DNA of 64,000 nt from Deltaproteobacteria bacterium. GTDB lineage: Bacteria > Myxococcota_A > Polyangia > Polyangiales > Ga0077539. The notes under the pieces were generated by a model. That model was not told the origin of the DNA, did no database searches, and worked only from the letters and a program-made list of their open reading frames with translations. Below are positions 8,227 through 15,118 of this stretch, in pieces. The DNA lies in contig CANJUR010000001.1 of the NCBI GenBank assembly GCA_947477565.1, forward strand, positions 241,181-305,180. Direction: 5' to 3'. Both the position numbers and the translations under genes were made by a program. The number at the start of each line of letters is the position of its first letter. The first letter of the stretch is position 1.

Positions 8227-9672
8227 TTACAGCCCGACGTGCAGCAGCCCGCCCCCGGGCAGCGGCGACACGCCGAAGCGCAGCGGGAGGTCGCGCGAGG
8301 CGTTGTGCTGGAGGTACGCCGCGCGGTCACTCTCGTTGGGCGCCGCCAGAAACCATGCGAGCGCGCCGCCGCCGAGCACACCCATGGCCATACCGACGCC
8401 GAGGCCCGTCGTGGAGGCCGAGCCCGCGCCGAGCGAGGCGCCGAGCATCCCCCCGAGGCCCGCTCCGACGTCCGCCCAGCGCGTCTGCCCCGGCGTCGGC
8501 TTCAACGCGCCGGCGGAGAGAAGAGCCAGTACGACCCCGACGCCCTCGCCGACGAGGAGCCCGCTGGCAGAGTTCTGTGATCGGAGGGCGTCACCGTCGA
8601 GCGCAAGTGCCATCGCGATGCCAACCACGCTCCCCCAGAGACCCGCGGAGGTCACGTAGCTCGCCGCGCCGGGAAGCGCGTCGGCGAAGTGCGCGAGGCC
8701 GAGCGCCGCACCGATACCGAGCGTCGCACCCCCGACCGCGAAGCCCCACCCGACCGCGGGCTCACTAAGGCCTGAGTAGATCATCGCGGAGGTCCCGGCG
8801 AGGGTGCCAAGTACGAGTCCGGAGTTGAACGCGTACGCGCGACCTCGCCGCAGCACCCGCGCGCGGTCGAGGACGAGCGCACCCACCAAACCAGCCGCCA
8901 CCCCGGTGAGCGGTAGCGCCACCCGAAGCGCGTTGCGCCCGTCATCCGTTGCCGCGAGCCCCGCCCAGGTTCCCAGCATGAGCCCATAGGTCATCGTCGA
9001 GGCGTAGAGTGTCAGAACCTCAACGCCCTCGATGGTTCCGGCAGGCCGGTCGGGCAGCAACTGCGACCCCGGCGAAAGCGTGTACCCCGCCCCCATCGAA
9101 ACACCCGCGACGGGCGACCCGACGACGACGCGCACGATCAGTTGCAGCGCCCGAAACACCGCTCCGTTGGGCCCATCAGACGCTTCCTCGTCGAACGCCC
9201 GCGCAAGAAATGCCCTCGCCCCGACCTCGTCCCCACGGGCGATACGCTCAACCACGGTGTCGATCACCCGCGCCTGGATGACGTCGTCCGCGGGCGGCGG
9301 AGGCAACTCATCCCCAGTGGCTCCCGTAGGCGCAGAGGCGGTCGCGGGCAGTGCCCCACCCGTAGGCGTACCGGGCCGCGCACACCCGTTGGCGAGGCGA
9401 AGCAGCACCGCGACCGGGTCGTAGCCACGCACATCGACGGCGCGCTCCTGCACCATTCGCCCGAGCACCACCACCGCATCCTCGGGCCGATGGGCGCGGA
9501 GGAGCTGTACCGCGAGGTTTACTCCAGTGTCCATCGGGCGCTCCGGTGACCGCGCGAGTAGCGCCATCGGAGGCGGTGGAGGCATCTCCTGGGCGCTCGT
9601 TACCGCGGATTCGAAGGTCAGCGAGAGCGCAGCGACGAGAATCGAAATCGGACGTGAAGCAGGTGCGTGCAT
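8227..9672 (-). CDS. Exported hypothetical protein with Gly-rich hydrophobic C-terminal half
   Basis: A 481-residue protein with an N-terminal signal peptide (MHAPASRPISILVAALSLTF, cleavage near TSA-QE). Residues about 50-190 are soluble and partly helical (DTGVNLAVQLLRAHRPEDAV). From about residue 190 on there is a series of Gly/Ala-rich hydrophobic stretches (for example LRVALPLTGVAAGLVGALVL, YVTSAGLWGSVVGIAMALAL and LGGMLGASLGAG) that could be membrane helices or a glycine-zipper-like barrel. No family was recognised. The placement before trpS on the same strand (34-base gap to the trpS end) gives no clear functional hint. Localisation in the envelope is inferred from the signal peptide and hydrophobicity. 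Confidence 0.6.
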   Translation of the reverse strand: MHAPASRPISILVAALSLTFESAVTSAQEMPPPPPMALLARSPERPMDTGVNLAVQLLRAHRPEDAVVVLGRMVQERAVDVRGYDPVAVLLRLANGCARPGTPTGGALPATASAPTGATGDELPPPPADDVIQARVIDTVVERIARGDEVGARAFLARAFDEEASDGPNGAVFRALQLIVRVVVGSPVAGVSMGAGYTLSPGSQLLPDRPAGTIEGVEVLTLYASTMTYGLMLGTWAGLAATDDGRNALRVALPLTGVAAGLVGALVLDRARVLRRGRAYAFNSGLVLGTLAGTSAMIYSGLSEPAVGWGFAVGGATLGIGAALGLAHFADALPGAASYVTSAGLWGSVVGIAMALALDGDALRSQNSASGLLVGEGVGVVLALLSAGALKPTPGQTRWADVGAGLGGMLGASLGAGSASTTGLGVGMAMGVLGGGALAWFLAAPNESDRAAYLQHNASRDLPLRFGVSPLPGGGLLHVGL

Positions 9673-9705
9673 GTGAATTTCGATGGCCTTCCGGGAGCCA
9701 GGGCT

Positions 9706-10698
9706 TCAGCGCGGGAGTTTCGGGAGACCGACCCGATCACGCACGCGATCGAGGGTGACGCGTGCGACCGAACGGGCGCGGCGGGCACCGTCCTGGAGAA
9801 TGTCCTCCAGGGTGCTCGGGTCATCGAGCAACGCGAGGTAGCGCTCGCGAGGTGCGGCGAGGTGGGCGTTCAGGGCGTCCGCGAGACGATCCTTGGCGTG
9901 GCCGTAGCCGAAGCCGCCGGCGCGGTAACGGGCGGCCATGTCTTCGACCTCCGCGGGCGAGGCCACCAACTTGTAGAGCGCGAAGACGTTGTCAGTGTCG
10001 GGGTTCTTCGGATCGTCGAGACCGGCGCCGTCGGTCTTGATGGTCTTCACCACCTTGCGCAGCGCCTTCTCCGGCAAGAACAACTCGATGGTGTTTTGGT
10101 AGCTCTTGGACATCTTCTGCCCGTCGAGGCCCGGAATCGTCGCGACCTCTGCCCGCACCAGCGGCTCCGGGCGACGGAGGCAGTCGCCGTAGAGCGCGTT
10201 GAGGTGCCCGGCCATGTCTTGCGCCATCTCGATGTGCTGCACCTGATCGCGCCCGACCGGCACCACGCCGCTGTCGTACAGCAGGATGTCCGCGGCCATG
10301 AGCACTGGGTAGAAGAAGGTTCCGCTCGAGAGCGAGCCGCCCTCGCCTTTTTCTACCGCGGCCTTGTACGCGTGGGCGCGCATCAAAAGCCCTACGCCGG
10401 TGACACACGAGAGGTGCCACGCGAGTTCGACCACCTCGGGCACGTCGCTCTGCCGGAAGAACACCGCGCGGGTCGGATCGAGCCCGAGCGCCAGGAAGGT
10501 CGCGGTGATCTCAAGGCTCGTGCGCCGCAGCACGGCAGCTTCCCGACCCGTCGTGAGCGCGTGGTAGTCGGCCACGAAGTAGAACGCCTCGTGGCTGTCC
10601 TGCAGCGCGATTGCGGGCTGCAACATGCCGAAGTAGTTGCCCAGGTGTGGGGTCCCCGTGGGCTTGATGCCCGAAAGGGCGCGAACGCGTGGTTTCAT
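9706..10698 (-). CDS. trpS: Tryptophanyl-tRNA synthetase
   Basis: A 330-residue class Ic aminoacyl-tRNA synthetase that charges tRNA-Trp in the cytoplasm. The HIGH-type motif is PHLGNYFG (residues 17-24) and the KMSKS motif is at 195-199 (GLDGQKMSKSYQNTIELF). Also visible are VADYHALTT, MAADILLYDSGVVPVGRDQVQHIE (which binds tryptophan and adenylate) and a normal C-terminal helical tRNA-binding region. The length is typical for a bacterial TrpS. The start is only 30 bases from the divergently read gene at 10729, so the two promoters must overlap. Confidence 0.96.
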   Translation of the reverse strand: MKPRVRALSGIKPTGTPHLGNYFGMLQPAIALQDSHEAFYFVADYHALTTGREAAVLRRTSLEITATFLALGLDPTRAVFFRQSDVPEVVELAWHLSCVTGVGLLMRAHAYKAAVEKGEGGSLSSGTFFYPVLMAADILLYDSGVVPVGRDQVQHIEMAQDMAGHLNALYGDCLRRPEPLVRAEVATIPGLDGQKMSKSYQNTIELFLPEKALRKVVKTIKTDGAGLDDPKNPDTDNVFALYKLVASPAEVEDMAARYRAGGFGYGHAKDRLADALNAHLAAPRERYLALLDDPSTLEDILQDGARRARSVARVTLDRVRDRVGLPKLPR

Positions 10699-10728
10699 AC
10701 GCGGGACCGTAGAACAGGGTCACCCGCG

Positions 10729-11193
10729 ATGCACTCTCCCGCTTGTATCGCCGCGCGCACGCAACTGCGCGCCGTGCTCTTGTGGTTGGCGGTCGCCCTC
10801 GGATGCACCGACACCGAAGCCCATCGGGTCCCTGCGAGACGCGGGTCCTTACGCTTCGCCTTCCCTCCAACTCGCCTTCTACAAACTGACCCTGCGGGCG
10901 TTCGCAGATACAGCAACGTATCCCGGGACCGCCCCCGGAACCGCCCGCGATGCGCCGGTGCCTCGGCGGTGATCGCGTTGCAACGCCCGCGAGGCGCCGG
11001 TGTCTCGGCGCGTATCGCGTGGCACCGCCTGCGATACGCCGGTGTATCGGCGGTGCCTGATGGCGGGCGCCGGGGATACCTGATTGTTTTGCGGAGAAGC
11101 AACGCAGCGGCTGGGGCGGTGCCCGACGTGAACGCCGACGCAGCCAATCAGCATCCGCGGGCCGTTCAAAGCGCTCACGGCTGCGCGGGATGA
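10729..11193 (+). CDS. Candidate repeat-containing lipoprotein
   Basis: A 154-codon frame starting MHSPACIAARTQLRAVL. Its N-terminus has a charged segment, a hydrophobic core and a lipobox-like ALGC (cysteine near residue 26), then a polar tail. Residues about 72-113 consist of three 14-residue repeats (PRCAGASAVIALQR, PRGAGVSARIAWHR, LRYAGVSAVPDGGR) encoded by the 42-base tandem repeat. The stop TGA overlaps the next gene's ATG as ATGA, a sign of translational coupling. Against it: the tail is Arg-rich and unlike a folded domain, there is no clear ribosome-binding site, and the minus strand is also open here. It may be a decaying gene. Confidence 0.35.
   Translation: MHSPACIAARTQLRAVLLWLAVALGCTDTEAHRVPARRGSLRFAFPPTRLLQTDPAGVRRYSNVSRDRPRNRPRCAGASAVIALQRPRGAGVSARIAWHRLRYAGVSAVPDGGRRGYLIVLRRSNAAAGAVPDVNADAANQHPRAVQSAHGCAG
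10942..11067. repeat. Three 42-base tandem repeats with internal hairpins
   Basis: Three adjacent imperfect units of exactly 42 bases (10942-10983, 10984-11025, 11026-11067), each beginning CGCC(C/T)GCGA. Each contains an inverted repeat around a GCCGGTG core. In unit 2 it is GCGCCG-6-CGGCGC; in unit 3 it is CGATAC-6-GTATCG; in unit 1 it is CGCCG-6-CGGCG. The arms differ between units but still pair. A weaker fourth unit may precede them at 10900-10941. Confidence 0.7.
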
Positions 11194-12488
11194 TCGATCC
11201 CCCGTCACGCGCGAAGGGGGTATACGGTCTCGCCGTGACCGCTGCCCTTTTGTCCCTTCGTGCGCTCGGTCTGTGCTCCTTGCTCGGTCCGTTGGGGTGC
11301 GGCGCGCGTGTGCTGCAGAACTCCTACGACGCCGCTCCCGGCGATGTCGCCGCCGATGCGAGCGCGCTCGACGCCGCTGTGGATGCGACGCAACCCGCAA
11401 GGGACGCTGGTTTCGACGCTGGTTTCGACGCCGGTTTCGACGTTGGTTTCGATCGCGGGACCATCACCGTGGATATCCCGATCGACCGCGGTCCGCCCTG
11501 CCCCGAAGGGTCTGCATGTGATCCCGGGGTCGTGTGTCGCATCGGAATCAACCGCTGCGTCGCGTCCGTTCCGCGATGCATCGCGAACGACAACGCGGCC
11601 TTCGGCACCCGCTGTCCCGGCGGAACCTGCGATGGTCGAGGCACCTGCATTGCGCCCGCGCAGCGCAGTTGTCCCTCCGCCTCGGAGTCGGGCTGCGGCA
11701 TCGTCAACCTCCTCGGCGGGCCGTTTGCATTGGGCGACACCGGATCTTTTCGCGCTTCGCCAGTGCAGCGATCGATCACCGTCAGCGCCTTCGCGATGGA
11801 CGCCGCGGAGGTCACCGTGGCGCGCTTCCGCCGATTCTGGGACGCCGGTCACCCAGCGCCGCCGCCGGTCGTCCTGTACCCCGGCGCGGTGATCACATGG
11901 TCGGGTACGGTCACCGAGCCCGGGTCCGCTAGCGCGTGCAACTGGGGTGCGGCAGGCCGCGACTACCACCCTATCAACTGCGTCGATCACCCGACTGCGC
12001 AGGCGTTCTGCGTCTGGGACGGCGGGCGCTTGCCCACCGAGGCGGAGTGGGAGTTTGCCGCACGATTCACCCTCGCTGCGGGCCTCAACGCCGGTCGGGG
12101 CTACCCCTGGGGCGAGGCCTCGCCCAGCGCGGGCTGCGATCGCGCGCAGTGGGCTCGCTGCCGCGGCGACGACGGCGGTGCCACCCGGCGCGTCGCGCAG
12201 TTCGCCAACACCGCGGGCTTCTTCGACCTCGCAGGCAACGTCTGGGAATGGACCGCGGACGCCTTCGCTTCCTACACCGACACCAACTGCTGGGGAGGAC
12301 GCGCGCAGACCGACCCGTTCTGCCCGAGCGGCGCGAGTGGTTATCCCGCGATCCGCGGCGGGAGTTGGTTCTCCGACTCCGTCACGCTGCTGCGCGCAGC
12401 CAGCCGCGACGACGCGTACATGCCCGCGACACGCAGCGCGATTCTCGGAATGCGCTGCGTGCGCGCCCGCGCCGGGGTCGGCGGGTGA
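11190..12488 (+). CDS. SUMF1/FGE-fold lipoprotein, probably non-catalytic
   Basis: A 432-residue protein. The ATG at 11190 overlaps the preceding stop; an internal GTG at 11235 is an alternative that gives a tighter signal peptide (TAALLSLRALGLCSLLG, lipobox GPLGC). After the lipobox there is an Asp/Ala linker with DAGFDAGFDAGFDVGFD repeats, a Cys-rich segment (residues about 100-165) and then a formylglycine-generating-enzyme-like domain (about 170-428): GGPFALGD, GGRLPTEAEWEFAAR, GNVWEWTAD, RGGSWF and GMRCVRA. The catalytic cysteine pair of true FGE, expected just after RGGSW, is absent (SWFSDSVTLLRAASR). It more likely serves as a binding or structural domain on the outside of the cell, as many SUMF1-fold proteins do. 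The cytochrome gene follows 26 bases later. Confidence 0.8.
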   Translation: MIDPPSRAKGVYGLAVTAALLSLRALGLCSLLGPLGCGARVLQNSYDAAPGDVAADASALDAAVDATQPARDAGFDAGFDAGFDVGFDRGTITVDIPIDRGPPCPEGSACDPGVVCRIGINRCVASVPRCIANDNAAFGTRCPGGTCDGRGTCIAPAQRSCPSASESGCGIVNLLGGPFALGDTGSFRASPVQRSITVSAFAMDAAEVTVARFRRFWDAGHPAPPPVVLYPGAVITWSGTVTEPGSASACNWGAAGRDYHPINCVDHPTAQAFCVWDGGRLPTEAEWEFAARFTLAAGLNAGRGYPWGEASPSAGCDRAQWARCRGDDGGATRRVAQFANTAGFFDLAGNVWEWTADAFASYTDTNCWGGRAQTDPFCPSGASGYPAIRGGSWFSDSVTLLRAASRDDAYMPATRSAILGMRCVRARAGVGG

Positions 12489-12514
12489 GCGGCGGCGAAG
12501 TACTATCCACTGCC

Positions 12515-13054
12515 ATGCGATGTCTTTTCACTCCTGCGTTGATTCTCACGCTCGCCTCGTGCGCCTCGACCCCGGTGCCCGGGGTGCAAAACACCCCAGC
12601 GCCGTCGCCGACCGCGACCGCAACCGCAACCGCAACCGCGACCGAGCCTGCGCCCGCGACCGCGACCGCGACCGCCACGACGGAGGGCACGGACGCAGCC
12701 CCGCCGATCGCAACCACGTCGGCGAGCCCCGCCGCTGGGCCCCCCGAACCGACGGTCGATCCTGGCGCCCCGGCTCCGAACGCGACCCATCCGACACCCA
12801 CTGCGCATGCGGCCGTCGCGGTCGGTGGCGCAGTGGCAGAGGGCCACGCTGTGTTTCAGCGAATCTGCGTGCGATGCCACGCGGACGGTGACTCCGACGG
12901 ACCAACACCCAACAAGCGATGGCCCGAGGCGCGGATGCGAGCGCTGATTCGCAACGGGAGCGCTCGCATGCGTGCGATTCCGGTGACCCGGATGTCCGAC
13001 GTGGAACTCTTGCGCCTCGTGAGCTACCTGCGCTCGACGCGCACGATTCAGTAG
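12515..13054 (+). CDS. c-type cytochrome lipoprotein
   Basis: A 179-residue predicted lipoprotein with one haem c. The N-terminus MRCLFTPALILTLASCAS has a lipobox (LASC). Residues about 30-95 form a low-complexity Thr/Ala/Pro linker made by repeated ACCGC(A/G) codons. The C-terminal 80 residues are a small cytochrome c domain: VAEGHAVFQRICVRCHADG with the haem motif CVRCH, and a later Met (IPVTRM or the nearby RMRAI) as probable axial ligand, ending with VSYLRST. Probable role: periplasmic or surface electron transfer, donor and acceptor unknown. It converges with the TonB-receptor gene, 6 bases apart. Confidence 0.85.
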   Translation: MRCLFTPALILTLASCASTPVPGVQNTPAPSPTATATATATATEPAPATATATATTEGTDAAPPIATTSASPAAGPPEPTVDPGAPAPNATHPTPTAHAAVAVGGAVAEGHAVFQRICVRCHADGDSDGPTPNKRWPEARMRALIRNGSARMRAIPVTRMSDVELLRLVSYLRSTRTIQ

Positions 13055-13060
13055 CGCGGC

Positions 13061-15004
13061 TCAGTCTTCATCGACGTCCAGGGAGACGCCGAGCCACACC
13101 GTGCGACCCGGAGTGAGCACGCCGCGCACGGACTCAAACCGGAGATCCAGCAGGTTCTCCGCCAGGGCGAACACCCCGACTCCGCTCGCAAATTGCCGAC
13201 CGACTCGCGCGTTGACGAAGACGCCCTGCCACGCGCGGCCCGCGGAGTCCGTCCCGTTGCGATCGAACCAAAGCGCCTCGGCCCACGCGCGCCACCCGAG
13301 CGCCTCGAAGTGAATCAACCGCGCACTGGCCCGCGAGCGCAGCCTGCCCGCGAGCGCTTCGCCGTTTTCGTCGAGGGTGGTCTGCCACGTGGCGGAGGCC
13401 TGCAGTGTCCATCTGGGGTGCAGTCGCCAGGTGCCCTCGGCGCTCGCCCCCGCGCGCCACGCCACGCGCTCGTTGATGGGCTGCCAAAACCCATCGTCGC
13501 GAATTGCCCAGCGGATGAGCCCTTCCGTGCGCAGCGCAAACCCGCGCGCTGCGAAGGTCCACCGCCCCTCCGGAACGCCGCCGACCAACGCGACGTCGCC
13601 GCCCCATGCGGTCTCCACCGCGAGCCCGTCATTGCCTCGCTCGCCGCGCGCGGCACCGACCGCGCTGGGGTACGCGATGGTCGGCCACGCAAGCTCCGCG
13701 AAGGTCGGCGGACGGTACGCCCGACCCACCGCCGCAAACGCCCGCAGACGAGACCCGATGGACCACTCCGCCGCGGCGCGCGGCGAGACCTGCGCACCGT
13801 ATTGCCCGTCGAGGTCAGTGCGCACTGCGAGGTCGAGCACTGCGTCGTGGCCAAGGTCGATTCGGTCGCGCACGGCCAGCGCGCCGCGGCCGGCGGAGCG
13901 CGCGAGGGTGTTGGTCACGAGCGCGTCGTGCCCTGCTTCCGCGGAGACCTCGAGGGCGCCGAGGGCACCGCCAGAAGCGCGCTGCCAGCGCATGCGTGCC
14001 TGGAGTTCCCGCGACTGGTGCACGTCGAGCGCGAGCTCAGAACCGGCATCGAGATCGGCGCCGGCCGGATTGAAAAGCTGCGTGCGCTGCACCCGCGATC
14101 CGACGGTGGCCTCGAGCATGTCGCGAGGAGAGAGGGCCACCCGAGCGAGGGCAGCGCCCATCACGCCACGCCGCGCCTGCCGGTCGTCCGCATCAAAGAG
14201 GTCCGCGTCGAAGAGGCTCCCCCACGCGGGCGCGCCCGTCTCCGCGTCGAAGGTGCTCACCCACGCGTGCGTGAGCCCACCCCCCGGCAGAACGCGCCCG
14301 ACCTTCATTGTCGCGTCGAAGAAGTGCGCGCTGGTGTTGGCGATCCAGCCGCGATTCCACGATCCGCTCAGGCCCAGCGCCGCGAAGCGCGACCCTTGTC
14401 TGGACGCCACCGACAACTGCCCTCGAGACCCCAGAAACCATGGAGAATCCCCGCCATCGGACGCCGCCGACCTCGAGGCTAATGCCCCCAGTTGGAGGTT
14501 GCCCGTCCACGCCAACGGAACCGTCGGAGCTCGCGTCGTGATCTCGATCGCCCCGGCCACTGCGTTGGGACCATAGAGCGCCGACGAAGGCCCGCGAAGG
14601 ATGGCGAGGCGCTGCACCATCGCGGTCGGAATCAGGTTGGGGTCCGCACCACCGACGGTCGCCGCGCTCGAGCGCGAGGAGAGCCGTAGTCCGTCCACCA
14701 TGAGCAGCACCTCGTCGGGAGTGGAACCCCTCAGGGTCAAGCGCCCCGCAGCGCCCGCGGTGCCACCGCCGAGCGTGTCTACGTCCGCTTGCGGCCGCAG
14801 CGCGTCGGCGAGCGTGAGACCACCGGTGCGCTCAATCTCTGCGTGCCCGATGCGGGTCTCCCCGGGTGCCAACCGGGGCGCGCGAATCACCGCGACATCG
14901 ACCTCGTCGTCCGCCCAGGCGGTCGCTGCCCACGAGCACCCCGCGAGCACCCAGGCCCCCACGGCCGACCTTCTCCACGGCCCTCTGCGCAGCACTCGGC
15001 TCAT
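13061..15004 (-). CDS. TonB-dependent outer-membrane receptor
   Basis: A 647-residue protein. The start MSRVLRRGPWRRSAVGAWVL is chosen because it begins a signal peptide (cleavage near AWA-DD, residue 31); the much longer open frame upstream is antisense to the TPR lipoprotein and is not used. The plug domain spans about residues 45-150: GGLTLADALRPQ, RLTLRGSTPDEVLLMVDGLRL and ILRGPSSALYGPNAVAGAIEI. The rest is a barrel with aromatic strand ends and the C-terminal TVWLGVSLDVDED. Closest in style to BtuB/vitamin or metal-chelate receptors, but the ligand cannot be inferred. No TonB/ExbB/ExbD genes are in the window. The gene is divergent from the TPR lipoprotein. Confidence 0.88.
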   Translation of the reverse strand: MSRVLRRGPWRRSAVGAWVLAGCSWAATAWADDEVDVAVIRAPRLAPGETRIGHAEIERTGGLTLADALRPQADVDTLGGGTAGAAGRLTLRGSTPDEVLLMVDGLRLSSRSSAATVGGADPNLIPTAMVQRLAILRGPSSALYGPNAVAGAIEITTRAPTVPLAWTGNLQLGALASRSAASDGGDSPWFLGSRGQLSVASRQGSRFAALGLSGSWNRGWIANTSAHFFDATMKVGRVLPGGGLTHAWVSTFDAETGAPAWGSLFDADLFDADDRQARRGVMGAALARVALSPRDMLEATVGSRVQRTQLFNPAGADLDAGSELALDVHQSRELQARMRWQRASGGALGALEVSAEAGHDALVTNTLARSAGRGALAVRDRIDLGHDAVLDLAVRTDLDGQYGAQVSPRAAAEWSIGSRLRAFAAVGRAYRPPTFAELAWPTIAYPSAVGAARGERGNDGLAVETAWGGDVALVGGVPEGRWTFAARGFALRTEGLIRWAIRDDGFWQPINERVAWRAGASAEGTWRLHPRWTLQASATWQTTLDENGEALAGRLRSRASARLIHFEALGWRAWAEALWFDRNGTDSAGRAWQGVFVNARVGRQFASGVGVFALAENLLDLRFESVRGVLTPGRTVWLGVSLDVDED

Positions 15005-15074
15005 CGGTCCAACCATCGCATCGTCGGCGCGGACGGCAACATCCCAAACGCCGTTGCGTGCAGATGCGGTGGCG

Positions 15075-15097
15075 GTTGCGACGGTGTCGTCCGCAAC
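15075..15097. promoter_or_regulatory. Inverted repeat in a divergent promoter region
   Basis: GTTGCG at 15075-15080 and CGCAAC at 15092-15097 form a perfect inverted repeat with an 11-base spacer; a further GAC/GTC pair lies inside. It sits between the divergent TonB-receptor and TPR-lipoprotein starts (115 bases apart), so it could be an operator. A chance repeat cannot be excluded in GC-rich DNA. Confidence 0.25.
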
Positions 15098-15118
15098 GCT
15101 ACTGTCACTGAATCCTCC

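Noticed and set aside
10695..11147. Minus-strand frame of 150 codons over the 42-base repeats
   Set aside because: It overlaps the trpS start, has no signal or ribosome-binding site and is Arg-rich; the plus-strand frame is better supported.
12382..12801. Minus-strand Val/Ala-rich frame
   Set aside because: Mirror image of the Thr/Ala codon repeat in the cytochrome gene.
13193..14482. Plus-strand open frame of 429 codons within the TonB receptor region
   Set aside because: Arg/Pro-rich shadow of a high-GC gene; the receptor on the other strand has clear plug and barrel motifs.
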